A DNA stretch of 41,440 nucleotides from an uncultured Novosphingobium sp. (GCA_946886365.1 CAMPIM010000018.1:1-41440); one strand, 5' to 3'. Shown: positions 1 through 8,302, numbered from the stretch's first letter. The notes: generated by a model not told the origin, from the sequence alone. Numbers and translations: made by a program.

Positions 1-534
1 ATGGAGGATGACCGACTGCTGGTCCTTGTCGAGGATGACGAAGCCTTCGCAAAAACCCTCAAACGCTCTTTTGAACGGCGCGGCTATCAGGTCCTGACCG
101 CTGACAACCATGCCACCCTTCTTGCCGTCCTCGAGAAACACCGTCCCCACTATGCAGTAGTCGATCTCAAGCTCGCATCTGAGTCCGGCCTGGTTTGCGT
201 CCAGACGCTTCATACCCATGATCCTGACATGCTGATCGTCGTCCTGACCGGCTTTGCAAGCATCGCGACCGCTGTCGAGGCGATCAAACTCGGCGCCTCG
301 CATTATCTCGCCAAGCCTTCAAACACGGATGACATCGAAGCAGCATTCGCCCGGTCGACCGGCGACCCATCGACGCCCCTCGCCCCACGTCCGACATCGA
401 TCAAGACGCTCGAGTGGGAACATATTCATGAAGTGTTAAAGGACAGCGACTTCAACATATCCGAAGCAGCGCGTCGCCTCGGCATGCATCGCCGGACGTT
501 GGCACGAAAGCTCGCCAAGCGGCAGGTCGGCTGA
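1..534 (+). CDS. regA: RegA/ActR/PrrA-family response regulator
   Basis: This 177-residue protein has an N-terminal receiver domain (about residues 5-115) with the acidic pocket EDD at 11-13, phosphoacceptor Asp55 in VVDLKL and Lys105 in LAKPS. A short linker leads to a FIS-type helix-turn-helix at about 150-173 (NISEAARRLGMHRRTLARKL). That small two-domain layout, without an AAA+ module, is typical of the RegA/ActR/PrrA redox regulators of alphaproteobacteria. Their partner is the membrane kinase RegB/PrrB, which is usually encoded next door. No kinase of that type is visible here, but the window opens exactly at this ATG, so regB could lie just upstream. The true start cannot be tested because no upstream sequence is present. 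The stop codon is only 8 bases from the 3' end of the convergent tRNA-Gly. Confidence 0.87.
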   Translation: MEDDRLLVLVEDDEAFAKTLKRSFERRGYQVLTADNHATLLAVLEKHRPHYAVVDLKLASESGLVCVQTLHTHDPDMLIVVLTGFASIATAVEAIKLGASHYLAKPSNTDDIEAAFARSTGDPSTPLAPRPTSIKTLEWEHIHEVLKDSDFNISEAARRLGMHRRTLARKLAKRQVG

Positions 535-542
535 TGCAGGAA

Positions 543-616
543 TGGAGCGGGTGAAGGGAATCGAACCCTCGTCACTTGCTTGGGAAGCAAAAGCTCTACC
601 ATTGAGCTACACCCGC
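543..616 (-). tRNA. tRNA-Gly with CCC anticodon
   Basis: Read on the minus strand, the acceptor stem GCGGGTG (616-610) pairs with CACCCGC (553-547). The discriminator is U at 546 and a CCA end is encoded at 545-543. The T arm contains GGTTCGATTCC, and the anticodon loop reads TTCCCAA, giving anticodon CCC, which decodes GGG. The 74-base length and U discriminator fit bacterial tRNA-Gly. It converges on the regulator gene that ends at 534. Confidence 0.96.
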
Positions 617-759
617 GACGCCGCCGGGATTAGCGGCTGATCCGGCGAAGGTCAACGATCTCACTCAGCCCCGCTGAAAAGCTCCCCGCGTGGACTCTTT
701 TCCTCAAACCCCTCAAAAATATGCTTTAGTTAATAGAGCGATATAGGCTGGGTGATAGA

Positions 760-800
760 TTGACAGCTCACCAACGGAACGATGAACCGTTCGGGGTGTT
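760..800 (+). promoter_or_regulatory. Candidate promoter and dyad upstream of the hybrid kinase
   Basis: A perfect TTGACA lies at 760-765, but no good -10 hexamer follows at standard spacing. A dyad AACGG-N9-CCGTT occupies 773-791. The same stretch holds GGAAC (776-780) followed after 16 bases by TGTT (797-800), one base away from the alphaproteobacterial EcfG promoter pattern GGAAC-N16/17-CGTT. The two readings compete, and neither is proven by sequence alone. Confidence 0.3.
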
Positions 801-840
801 TGTCCGTTTTGATAAGATACAATAACTTAATGGGGAACTT

Positions 841-2805
841 ATGAACACGGCGGCGCCGGAGGACTCTGGAAACCGCTTCGAATTGCTTGTCCAGAGCGTT
901 ACTGATTACGCGATCTACATGCTCTCAACCAATGGCACGATCGTTAGTTGGAACGCAGGAGCGCGCCGGTTCAAGGGATATGAGGCCGAAGAGATTGTCG
1001 GCCAACATTTCTCCCGCTTCTACACCCCGGAAGATCAGGCGGCGGGCATCCCTGCCCTTGCGCTCGAAACTGCGGAGCATGAAGGACGGTTCGAGGCCGA
1101 AGGATGGCGCGTGCGCAAGGATGGCGGGCGCTTTTGGGCAAGCGTCGTCATCGACCCCATCCGCGACCCCGCAGGCAAGTTGATTGGCTTTGCCAAGGTG
1201 ACGCGCGACCTGACGGAACGGCGGGTGGCCGATGAAGCGCTACGGGCAAGCGAAGAGCGCTTCCGCCTGCTGGTGGAAAGCGTCACCGACTATGCGATTT
1301 ATATGCTCGACCCCGTGGGCACCATCACAAGCTGGAACGCGGGCGCAGAGCGATTCAAGGGATACACCGCAGACGAGATACTCGGCCAGAATTTCTCCCG
1401 CTTCTATTCGGATGAAGACCGTATGGCCGGGATACCATCCCGCGCTCTTGAAACAGCGACCCGAGAAGGGCGGTTTGAAGCGGAAGGATGGCGCATTCGC
1501 AAGGACGGGTCGCGCTTCTGGGCCAATGTCGTCATCGACGCCATTCGCAACCCCATGGGCCACCTCATAGGCTTCGCCAAGATCACGCGCGATTTGACCG
1601 AGCGGCGGGAATCTCAACTGGCACTGGAAGAAGCGCGCGAAGCCATTTTTCAGTCGCAGAAGATGGACGCCATCGGCAAGCTGACGGGCGGGGTCGCTCA
1701 TGATTTCAACAACCTGCTCGCCGTCATCATGGGAAGCCTGGACCTTGCAAGGCAGCGGCTGCAAACCGGAGCCGACATTTCGCGCTATATCGACAATGCG
1801 ATGACAGCGGCCGATCGCGGGGCCATATTGACCCAGCGCATGCTGGCCTTTGCCCGGCGTCAGGAGTTGAAACTGGCCAGCATCGATTGCATCGCCCTGG
1901 TGCGAAACATGGCCGGGCTGCTTAAATCGACCTTGGGCTCCACTGTGACAATAGAGACCCGTTTCCCCCTATCCCTCAGCGCCGCGCATGCAGACCCGGC
2001 GCAGCTGGAACTGGCGCTGCTGAACCTAGCTGTAAACGCTCGGGATGCGATGCCGGGCGGCGGCCGGATCATTGTCGAAGGCGCCGAGGCTCATCTTACG
2101 GCGGAACAGCGGCCTGATTTGCCCTGTGGTCATTATGTCCGCCTTTCAGTCATCGACGAGGGGGAAGGCATGGATGAACATACCCTCGCGCGGGCTCGTG
2201 AGCCGTTCTTCACCACCAAAGGCGTAGGCAAGGGCACTGGCCTCGGTCTTTCCATGGTCCACGGCTTTGCCCAGCAGTGCGGCGGGTCGCTGATCATTTC
2301 AAGCGAGCCGGGACAGGGCTCGACTGTCTCGCTCTGGCTTCCAGTGGCTGCTGATGAGACTGACGCTGAGGAGGACGAGCGCCAGAACCTGACCATCGTT
2401 GAGCCCACCGATCAGCCGCTCGTCATATTGGCGGTCGATGACGATGACTTGGTTCTCACAAACACGGCGGGCATGCTCGAGGAATTGGGACATACCGTAT
2501 TTCAGGCGGGGTCAGGAGCGGATGCTCTACGGATGTTGACCGAGGGTGACGTTGATCTCGTCATCACCGACCATGCAATGCCCCATATGACGGGAGCGCA
2601 ACTGGCAGATGCCCTGACTGAAAGCCATCCCGGCTTGCCCGTCATCATTATCACCGGATATGCCGAACTGCCCCCCGGCATCACAAAACGGCTGAGGCTC
2701 GACAAGCCATTCAAACAGGCCGATCTGGCACGCATGGTGGCCTTGGCCCATCATGATCGGGCCGCTGACCGAGTGATTCCGTTTGGGCAATCAGAAGGCT
2801 TTTGA
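841..2805 (+). CDS. Hybrid sensor histidine kinase with two PAS domains and a C-terminal receiver
   Basis: This is a 654-residue soluble protein with no membrane segment. Two PAS/PAC units lie at about residues 12-128 and 140-256. They are so alike (SVTDYAIYM, SWNAGA, RFKGY, GRFEAEGWR and GFAK occur in both) that they look like an internal duplication with a 128-residue period. A HisKA domain follows with phosphoacceptor His287 in GGVAHDFNNLL. The ATPase domain has Asn399 in the N box, DEGEGM and GKGTGLGL. The C-terminal receiver (about 527-640) has phosphoacceptor Asp577 and Lys622. The protein probably senses a cytoplasmic signal through its PAS domains, but no ligand can be named. No cognate regulator adjoins it, so its own receiver or a distant partner must take the phosphate. 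A GGGGA ribosome-binding site lies 4 bases before the ATG. Confidence 0.9.
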   Translation: MNTAAPEDSGNRFELLVQSVTDYAIYMLSTNGTIVSWNAGARRFKGYEAEEIVGQHFSRFYTPEDQAAGIPALALETAEHEGRFEAEGWRVRKDGGRFWASVVIDPIRDPAGKLIGFAKVTRDLTERRVADEALRASEERFRLLVESVTDYAIYMLDPVGTITSWNAGAERFKGYTADEILGQNFSRFYSDEDRMAGIPSRALETATREGRFEAEGWRIRKDGSRFWANVVIDAIRNPMGHLIGFAKITRDLTERRESQLALEEAREAIFQSQKMDAIGKLTGGVAHDFNNLLAVIMGSLDLARQRLQTGADISRYIDNAMTAADRGAILTQRMLAFARRQELKLASIDCIALVRNMAGLLKSTLGSTVTIETRFPLSLSAAHADPAQLELALLNLAVNARDAMPGGGRIIVEGAEAHLTAEQRPDLPCGHYVRLSVIDEGEGMDEHTLARAREPFFTTKGVGKGTGLGLSMVHGFAQQCGGSLIISSEPGQGSTVSLWLPVAADETDAEEDERQNLTIVEPTDQPLVILAVDDDDLVLTNTAGMLEELGHTVFQAGSGADALRMLTEGDVDLVITDHAMPHMTGAQLADALTESHPGLPVIIITGYAELPPGITKRLRLDKPFKQADLARMVALAHHDRAADRVIPFGQSEGF

Positions 2806-2898
2806 TCGACCCAATCATTTCTTCAGCATCTCCCACTTTGGCACGTTAAGGGCGGGCACCCCGCTCACTATCACCATCAATTTTCTCAAAAATGCTGC

Positions 2899-2904
2899 TA
2901 TAAT
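2899..2904 (+). promoter_or_regulatory. Possible -10 element upstream of the hydrolase gene
   Basis: A perfect TATAAT sits 50 bases before the hydrolase ATG in an AT-rich patch, within the 149-base gap after the hybrid kinase gene. No convincing -35 hexamer is present at 16-18 bases spacing, so this is only a candidate. Confidence 0.28.
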
Positions 2905-2954
2905 GATTAAGTTATGATGCTGGCCGTCCAGAATCGCGGAGTGCGCCCGAGGAC

Positions 2955-3875
2955 ATGAATATCACCCCAAATTTTGCCAGTCCGCTTGGCGAATGTCCGG
3001 ACAACGTCGCCACCTTAAGCCCGACATCGCATTTCTTCACTTCACTGCGTACCCGCCTGCATTATGTCGATTGGGGAAACCGCTCCGCGCCCACATTGAT
3101 CCTGTTGCATGGCGCCCTGGATCATGCGCGTAGTTGGGATTGGACGGCCCGCGCGCTTGCGCATGACTACCATGTCGTGGCTCCTGATCTTAGGGGCCAT
3201 GGCGACAGCGCCTGGTCTACCGAGGGCACCTATCTGACGGCGGACTTTGTCTACGACCTCGGGCAGCTTGTGGAGTTAGTGGGACGGGACAAGGTTGTTC
3301 TGGTGGGCCATTCGTTGGGCGGATCCATCGCCTTGCGCTATGCGGGGCTGTTCCCGGAACGCGTGGACCGCCTGGTCGCGATCGAGGGGCTGGGCCTTTC
3401 CCCGGAGAGGCTTAAGGACAAGGCAGCCCATCCCGCACCCGATCGCTGGCGCGAATGGATCGAGCAGCGCCGCGCGAGCGCTCGCAAGCAGCCGCGTCAT
3501 TATCCCACGCTCGAAGCGGCAGTTGCGCGCATGCGGGAACGGAATGACCACCTGTCAGGAGAACAAGCGCTGCATCTGACGGTTCATGGCGTGAACCGCA
3601 ATGAAGATGGCAGCTATGATTGGAAGTTCGATCCATATCTCCGCCAAACGCCGCCGCAAGACATGGTTGGGGATGATCTACCGCAGTTCTGGTCGCGGGT
3701 TCACTGCCCCGTACTCCTTTGCCTGGGTCTGGACAGCTGGGCATCGAATCCGGTGAATGACGGCAGGGCGGCACACTTCCGTGATGCGCGACTGGTGGAA
3801 TTTGGTGAAGCCGGACATTGGTTGCACCACGACCAGTTTGACGCATTCCTTGCAGAACTACGCGCCTTCCTTTGA
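2955..3875 (+). CDS. Alpha/beta-fold hydrolase
   Basis: The 306-residue protein has the alpha/beta hydrolase signature. The oxyanion region is LLHGALDHARSWD (His52-Gly53), the nucleophile elbow is VGHSLGG with Ser120, an acidic residue follows the late strand (Asp260 in CLGLDSW), and the catalytic His288 lies in GEAGHWLHHDQ. A helical lid occupies about 150-225. No signal peptide is visible, so it is probably cytoplasmic. The substrate cannot be deduced; this superfamily includes esterases, epoxide hydrolases and haloalkane dehalogenases. A GAGGAC ribosome-binding site precedes the ATG. Its last 18 bases overlap the end of the convergent nitronate monooxygenase gene. Confidence 0.85.
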   Translation: MNITPNFASPLGECPDNVATLSPTSHFFTSLRTRLHYVDWGNRSAPTLILLHGALDHARSWDWTARALAHDYHVVAPDLRGHGDSAWSTEGTYLTADFVYDLGQLVELVGRDKVVLVGHSLGGSIALRYAGLFPERVDRLVAIEGLGLSPERLKDKAAHPAPDRWREWIEQRRASARKQPRHYPTLEAAVARMRERNDHLSGEQALHLTVHGVNRNEDGSYDWKFDPYLRQTPPQDMVGDDLPQFWSRVHCPVLLCLGLDSWASNPVNDGRAAHFRDARLVEFGEAGHWLHHDQFDAFLAELRAFL

Positions 3876-4805
3876 TTGGAAGGATGCAATGGCATCAAGA
3901 TACTGCGCCTTCAATTGCTCTATAAATGAAGCGGCGAGCTGAATTTTCTCGATCGCGCCTATGCCTTGGCCCGCCCCCCAAATGTCGCGCCAGGCCTTTT
4001 TCTCATCCTCCGCCATAGCGGCGATATCCATGCCGGCGGCATTCGCCAGCTTGTCGGGGTCCAGCCCGGCTGCCGTAATGCTCGGTCTCAGGTAATTGCC
4101 ATGAACGCCGGTGAAGTGATCCGAATAGACGATGTCGGCAGCGCTGCTGTCTACGATCATTTGCTTATATTTGGGGTCAGCGTTCGCTTCTTCGGTCGCG
4201 ATGAAAGCAGAGCCCATATAAGCCAGATCAGCCCCCATCATGCGGGCGGCCGCAATGGATCGGCCGGTTGCGATCGCACCTGACAGGATCAAAGGGCCGT
4301 CAAACCATGCGCGGATTTCTTCCACCAGCGCGAACGGCGACAATGTGCCAGCATGGCCCCCTGCCCCTGCGGCAACCGCAATCAGGCCGTCTGCTCCCTT
4401 TTCGATCGCCTTCCTCGCGAACATGTTGTTGATGACATCGTGGAACACAAGGCCACCATAGCTGTGGACCGCTTCGTTGACGTCGGCGCGAGCGCCCAGC
4501 GAGGTAATCACGATCGGGACGCGATATTTCACGCAGAGAGCAAGGTCCTCCTCCAACCGGGCATTTGTCTTGTGAACGATAAGGTTGACCGCGAAAGGCG
4601 CGTCATCCTCAGTCAACTCCCGGCGGAGAAGTTGAAGCCACTCTTCGAACACGCCTGAAGGCCGTGCGTTGAGCGAAGGGAAGGAACCCACGATGCCAGC
4701 GCGACATTGAGCGATCACAAGCGCGGGCCGAGAAACGATAAACATTGGAGACGCTATCAGCGGCAAGGATAAACGATCTTCAAGCAGCTTCGGCAAAGTC
4801 ATCAA
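3858..4805 (-). CDS. Nitronate monooxygenase (2-nitropropane dioxygenase family)
   Basis: This 315-residue FMN-dependent TIM-barrel protein has the family landmarks: an N-terminal PLIASPMF, the central AAGAGGHAG with His151 in the position of the catalytic histidine of class I nitronate monooxygenases, and the phosphate-binding SGAIATG followed by GADLAYMGSAF. Members oxidise alkyl nitronates such as propionate 3-nitronate to carbonyl products and nitrite, with detoxification as the likely role. FabK-type enoyl reductases and some lactate-type oxidoreductases share this fold, but the GGHAG segment and length favour nitronate monooxygenase. The gene ends inside the 3' end of the convergent hydrolase gene. 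The 87-base gap upstream shows no clear promoter. Confidence 0.86.
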   Translation of the reverse strand: MMTLPKLLEDRLSLPLIASPMFIVSRPALVIAQCRAGIVGSFPSLNARPSGVFEEWLQLLRRELTEDDAPFAVNLIVHKTNARLEEDLALCVKYRVPIVITSLGARADVNEAVHSYGGLVFHDVINNMFARKAIEKGADGLIAVAAGAGGHAGTLSPFALVEEIRAWFDGPLILSGAIATGRSIAAARMMGADLAYMGSAFIATEEANADPKYKQMIVDSSAADIVYSDHFTGVHGNYLRPSITAAGLDPDKLANAAGMDIAAMAEDEKKAWRDIWGAGQGIGAIEKIQLAASFIEQLKAQYLDAIASFQSKEGA

Positions 4806-4892
4806 TCGGCCTTATTCGTCATTGGCTCTGGCCCCTTATCGGCTGCCATCTTTGGTCTTCGCGATATCGGACACTCGCAATCAGAAACATCG

Positions 4893-5237
4893 CTAATCCC
4901 GCACAATCTTAAGCAATCTGCGTTCGACGGGCGCAAGAATGCCCTGAAGTTCAGCACCTCGTTTTAGGATGCCCCCGGCCTCCCCGATCAGCGCCCACAT
5001 TCCTTGCCGGTGACGGAGCGAAGGTCGCTTCTCGATGCGATATTCCGGGCGTTCGGCGGCCCGCCGAAAAGCGGAAAAAACAGCTGCGTCATGGCCAAGA
5101 TCAATCGCATAGTCCCGCCAATGACCGGCGGACACCATCCGGCCGTAAAGATCCATGATGCGCTGCAATTCCAGTCGGTCGAACCCCGTCTGCCCCGCCA
5201 GATTAGCTGGAGATGGGAACGGGGTCACATTGCTCAT
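4893..5237 (-). CDS. DUF2794 domain protein
   Basis: This 114-residue protein matches the alphaproteobacterial DUF2794 family as I recognise it, with LQRIMDLYGRMVSAGHWRDYAIDLG near the N-terminus and YRIEKRPSLRHRQGMWALIG in the middle. No function is established for the family. There is no signal peptide or membrane segment. Its ATG overlaps the TGA of the upstream cysE gene by one base (TGATG), so the two are almost certainly translated from one message. That hints at a link to cysteine synthesis but does not show it. Confidence 0.82.
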   Translation of the reverse strand: MSNVTPFPSPANLAGQTGFDRLELQRIMDLYGRMVSAGHWRDYAIDLGHDAAVFSAFRRAAERPEYRIEKRPSLRHRQGMWALIGEAGGILKRGAELQGILAPVERRLLKIVRD

Positions 5238-5959
5238 CAGGCGCGACCACGCTCCTGGAACAAGGGAATGTCGTCATCATGAGGCTCATTAGAGCCTTCC
5301 TGCCGCTGCTCCAGCAGCTCTGCCAGACGCTTCTGCAACTGCTCGATTTCCTGCTGAAGCTGTTCCAACTTATATTTTTCCGGATCATGGCAGTCGCTAC
5401 AAGGCGTGCCATAGGGCAGGAATTCGCGCTGATAAGCGGTGACATCGACAACCATTTGCCGAGCCGGAATACCGACCATGGTTGCGCCATCGGGCACATT
5501 TTTCGTGACCACTGCGTTAGCACCCACGCGCGCGCGAGCGCCGACATGTACAGGACCAAGCACCTGCGCACCCGATCCCACGATTACTCCATCGGCCAGG
5601 GTTGGGTGCCGCTTGCCTGCAATGCCGTTCGCGGGATCGGTGCCGCCAAGTGTCACATTCTGATAAAGAGTGACATCGTCACCGATTTCAGCCGTTTCAC
5701 CAATCACTGTGAAGCCATGATCAATGAAGAACCGCTTGCCGATGCGCGCACCGGGATGGATGTCGTTGCCGGTGAGAAAGCGGGAAAAATGATTGACCGC
5801 GCGCGCCATGAAATAGAGCCGAAGGCCGTAGAGCCTGTGCGCAACGCGATGAAACCCAAGAGCCCAAACCCCCGGATACAGCAGGATTTCAGCCCGTGAG
5901 CGCGGAGCCGGGTCACGCGATTTGATCGAGTCCAAATAGCCAATAAGATTGCGCAGCAT
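5237..5959 (-). CDS. cysE: Serine O-acetyltransferase
   Basis: This 240-residue protein transfers acetyl from acetyl-CoA to L-serine, giving O-acetylserine for cysteine synthesis. A short helical N-terminus (about 1-60) is followed by a left-handed beta-helix of hexapeptide repeats (about 62-170). Asp66 in NDIHPGARIG and His81 in FIDHG match the catalytic Asp-His pair of the family at the same 15-residue spacing. ETAEIGDD and QNVTLGGT follow. The shortened N-terminal domain is of the EpsC type. After the catalytic domain come CSDCHD (187-192) and a strongly helical Leu/Glu/Gln segment (about 197-220) that is probably a coiled coil. It heads an operon with DUF2794 and is divergent from a TauE/SafE exporter. 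Confidence 0.92.
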   Translation of the reverse strand: MLRNLIGYLDSIKSRDPAPRSRAEILLYPGVWALGFHRVAHRLYGLRLYFMARAVNHFSRFLTGNDIHPGARIGKRFFIDHGFTVIGETAEIGDDVTLYQNVTLGGTDPANGIAGKRHPTLADGVIVGSGAQVLGPVHVGARARVGANAVVTKNVPDGATMVGIPARQMVVDVTAYQREFLPYGTPCSDCHDPEKYKLEQLQQEIEQLQKRLAELLEQRQEGSNEPHDDDIPLFQERGRA

Positions 5960-6046
5960 GCAGCGGCCCCTGAAAACCGAAGGCTACTACATAGGCCCGC
6001 GATAATCCATTTTCCAGATGCGTGGCTATTTCGGCTTCTCACCATA

Positions 6047-6083
6047 AAACAGAATGTTTCTTGGAGAGCTATGATATACCAAG
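6047..6083. promoter_or_regulatory. Candidate operator dyads between cysE and the TauE/SafE gene
   Basis: The 156-base divergent region holds two adjacent inverted repeats. AAACA-GAA-TGTTT lies at 6047-6059 and CTTGG-N14-CCAAG at 6060-6083. Dyads with this kind of spacing suit LysR-type regulators, and such a regulator (OxyR) is encoded downstream. The assignment is speculative because short repeats of this size can arise by chance. Confidence 0.25.
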
Positions 6084-6115
6084 CAATGCGGTAGACAATC
6101 AACAGGGGCCTTTGA

Positions 6116-6889
6116 ATGACCGATCCCATCCTCGCTCATCTCAGCGAACTTCTACCCTTTATCCTGATCGGTTTCGGAGCCCAAATGATCGATGGGGCTT
6201 TGGGAATGGCGTACGGCGTGATTTCCAGCACCCTGCTTCTCGCATTGGGCGTGCCGCCCAGCCGGGCGTCCGCCAGCGTACACGCCGCGGAAACTTTCAC
6301 GACAGCTGTCTCGGCCGTAAGCCACATCGCCCACCGGAACGTGGATTGGCGGCTATTTTCACGCCTCATCATTCCCGGGGTCATTGGCGGCGTGACGGGA
6401 GCCTACATTCTTTCGAACATTGATGGATCAGTGATCAAGCCTTTCGTTCAACTCTACCTGACCGCAATCGGCGTTTATCTGATCTGGCGCGGCTTTCATC
6501 TGCCGCCTCATCCAAGAGACCCGAAGTGGGTGGCACCACTTGGCCTCGTCGGCGGTTTCATGGATGCCTCAGGCGGCGGCGGCTGGGGACCGATCGTCAC
6601 TTCGAACCTCCTTATCCAAGGCTCCAGTCCTCGTCACACGATCGGCACGGTCAACACCGTCGAGTTCGTGCTGACGCTGGCGATCAGCCTCACCTTCATG
6701 CTCCATCTGGGCTGGCAGGCGTTCACGACCTACACCGTCGGCCTGTTACTCGGCGGCATAGTAGCGGCACCCTTTGGCGCAATGCTTGCCCGTCACGTCG
6801 CACCTCGGATGCTATTCACAGCGGTTGGTACAATCCTGACGCTTACATCCCTGTTCGGCGTGGCCAAATGGCTTGGATATATCGGCTGA
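6116..6889 (+). CDS. TauE/SafE-family sulfite or organosulfonate exporter
   Basis: This 257-residue, very hydrophobic protein has about eight predicted membrane segments in two halves. Each half carries the family's Gly-rich motif: GFGAQMIDGALGMAYGV near residue 20 and GLVGGFMDASGGGGWGPI near 145. TauE/SafE proteins move sulfite, sulfoacetate or related anions across the inner membrane. The substrate here is inferred only from its position facing cysE. An AGGGG ribosome-binding site precedes the ATG by seven bases. The oxyR gene follows after 39 bases on the same strand and is probably cotranscribed. Confidence 0.87.
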   Translation: MTDPILAHLSELLPFILIGFGAQMIDGALGMAYGVISSTLLLALGVPPSRASASVHAAETFTTAVSAVSHIAHRNVDWRLFSRLIIPGVIGGVTGAYILSNIDGSVIKPFVQLYLTAIGVYLIWRGFHLPPHPRDPKWVAPLGLVGGFMDASGGGGWGPIVTSNLLIQGSSPRHTIGTVNTVEFVLTLAISLTFMLHLGWQAFTTYTVGLLLGGIVAAPFGAMLARHVAPRMLFTAVGTILTLTSLFGVAKWLGYIG

Positions 6890-6928
6890 CGCTTTTATCT
6901 TCGACTTTCTAATCGAGAAAGGCGATCG

Positions 6929-7855
6929 ATGTCGAATTACATGCCCACGCTGAAGCAGCTGCAATATCTTGTTGCGCTGAAGCAGCATGGGCATTTCGGC
7001 AAGGCGGCCGACAGCTGCTATGTCACGCAATCCACGCTTTCGGCGGGAATCCGCGAACTGGAATCGCTGATCGGAGTGACGCTGGTTGAACGGACGCGAA
7101 GGGTGGTGCGCTTCACGGCGCTGGGCGACCGTATCGTGGAGAAAGCGCATCGCGTTCTGCGCGAAGCGGAGGAACTTGCGGCTATTGCCGAAGCCTCGGG
7201 CAAGCCGCTCACCGGCGAGTTGCGCATGAGCGTGATCCCGACGATCGCGCCCTTCCTGCTGCCTCGGCTGCTCCCCCGCCTGAGAGCAGACAGGCCCGAG
7301 CTCAAGCTCTACTTGCGGGAGGAGACGACGCAGACGGCGATCGAGTCACTTCGTCACGGCAGCGTGGACTGCGTCCTCCTTGCCCTGCCCTTTCCCACCG
7401 GGGAGTTGGACAGCGAGCTGCTGTTCCAAGACCGGCTATATGTCGCATTTCCTCAAGACGATCCCCGTGACCCGCCTGAGTGGGTAGCGCCTGATATGAT
7501 CGATGAGACGAAGCTGCTTCTACTGGAAGATGGTCATTGTCTGAAGGACCATGCTCTTGCCGCGTGCAACCGCCCCGAAATCCGTTCGAGCGCGATGATG
7601 ATGGGCACATCCTTGCATACGCTGGTTCAAATGGTCGATAATGGGCTTGGTATGACTATCATGCCGGAAATGGCCATTACTGGCGGCATATTGGATCACA
7701 CTCAAATCGTTGCCCGGCCGTTGCGTTCTGACTGGTCGCACCGAGACATTGCTCTGGTCTGGCGCAGGAATAGTCCGAGGGAAAAGGAGTTTCGACTGCT
7801 CGCCGAGCTTCTGCGCGATGCCGCCGATTTGCCGCAATCCAGTGTAGCCGCCTGA
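6929..7855 (+). CDS. oxyR: Peroxide-sensing LysR-type regulator OxyR
   Basis: This 308-residue protein has an N-terminal winged helix-turn-helix (LKQLQYLVAL, then CYVTQSTLSAGIRELE) and a LysR effector domain. The segment LLLLEDGHCLKDHALAAC places Cys204 and Cys213 nine residues apart, as Cys199 and Cys208 are in E. coli OxyR. This supports a peroxide-driven disulfide switch and separates it from ordinary LysR proteins. The upstream exporter gene ends 39 bases earlier. The start at 6929 has GAGAAAGG upstream; a second in-frame ATG at 6941 is possible. Targets such as catalase or peroxiredoxin genes are not in this window. Confidence 0.93.
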   Translation: MSNYMPTLKQLQYLVALKQHGHFGKAADSCYVTQSTLSAGIRELESLIGVTLVERTRRVVRFTALGDRIVEKAHRVLREAEELAAIAEASGKPLTGELRMSVIPTIAPFLLPRLLPRLRADRPELKLYLREETTQTAIESLRHGSVDCVLLALPFPTGELDSELLFQDRLYVAFPQDDPRDPPEWVAPDMIDETKLLLLEDGHCLKDHALAACNRPEIRSSAMMMGTSLHTLVQMVDNGLGMTIMPEMAITGGILDHTQIVARPLRSDWSHRDIALVWRRNSPREKEFRLLAELLRDAADLPQSSVAA

Positions 7856-7858
7856 TCT

Positions 7859-8302
7859 TCAGCGGGTCCAATCGCGCGCCTTCGCCTCATCCTCGACGCG
7901 CGCCTCCACCCAGGCGGCCGCCCCATTAGCAAAATGCTCCTTCTTCCAGAAAGGCGCTTCAGACTTCAGCCAATCGATCAAAAAAGCGCAGCTTTCCAGC
8001 GCGGCCGCCCTATGTCGCGATGCCGTACCGACAAAAACGATGTGTTCGCCTGGCTTGAGCTTTCCAAAGCGATGGATCACGCGCACGGCCAAAAGCGGCC
8101 AACGCGCAGTCGCTGCGTCGACTATTCGTTCCACCTGTCCAGCTGTCATAGCCGGATAATGCTGAAGCTCGAGCGAGACTAGCGCATTATCACCGCGCAC
8201 GACCCCTGTGAAACTGGCAACGGCGCCACTCCCGGCGGCTTCCAGCAAGGCCAGCTCGGCGCCGATGTCGAAATCCTCCGTCTGGATGGAAACACGGTTC
8301 AT
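7859..8302 (-). CDS. moaE: Molybdopterin synthase catalytic subunit MoaE
   Basis: This 147-residue large subunit of molybdopterin synthase inserts two sulfurs into cyclic pyranopterin monophosphate, using the thiocarboxylated C-terminus of MoaD. Family features are FTGVVRG (Arg36), LELQHYPAMT, HRFGKLKPGE, the SRHR segment near 95-98, and Lys113 and Lys120 in WLKSEAPFWKKE, which correspond to the active-site lysines. The length is normal. Its start overlaps the end of moaD by four bases. It converges on oxyR with three bases between stop codons. Confidence 0.95.
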   Translation of the reverse strand: MNRVSIQTEDFDIGAELALLEAAGSGAVASFTGVVRGDNALVSLELQHYPAMTAGQVERIVDAATARWPLLAVRVIHRFGKLKPGEHIVFVGTASRHRAAALESCAFLIDWLKSEAPFWKKEHFANGAAAWVEARVEDEAKARDWTR

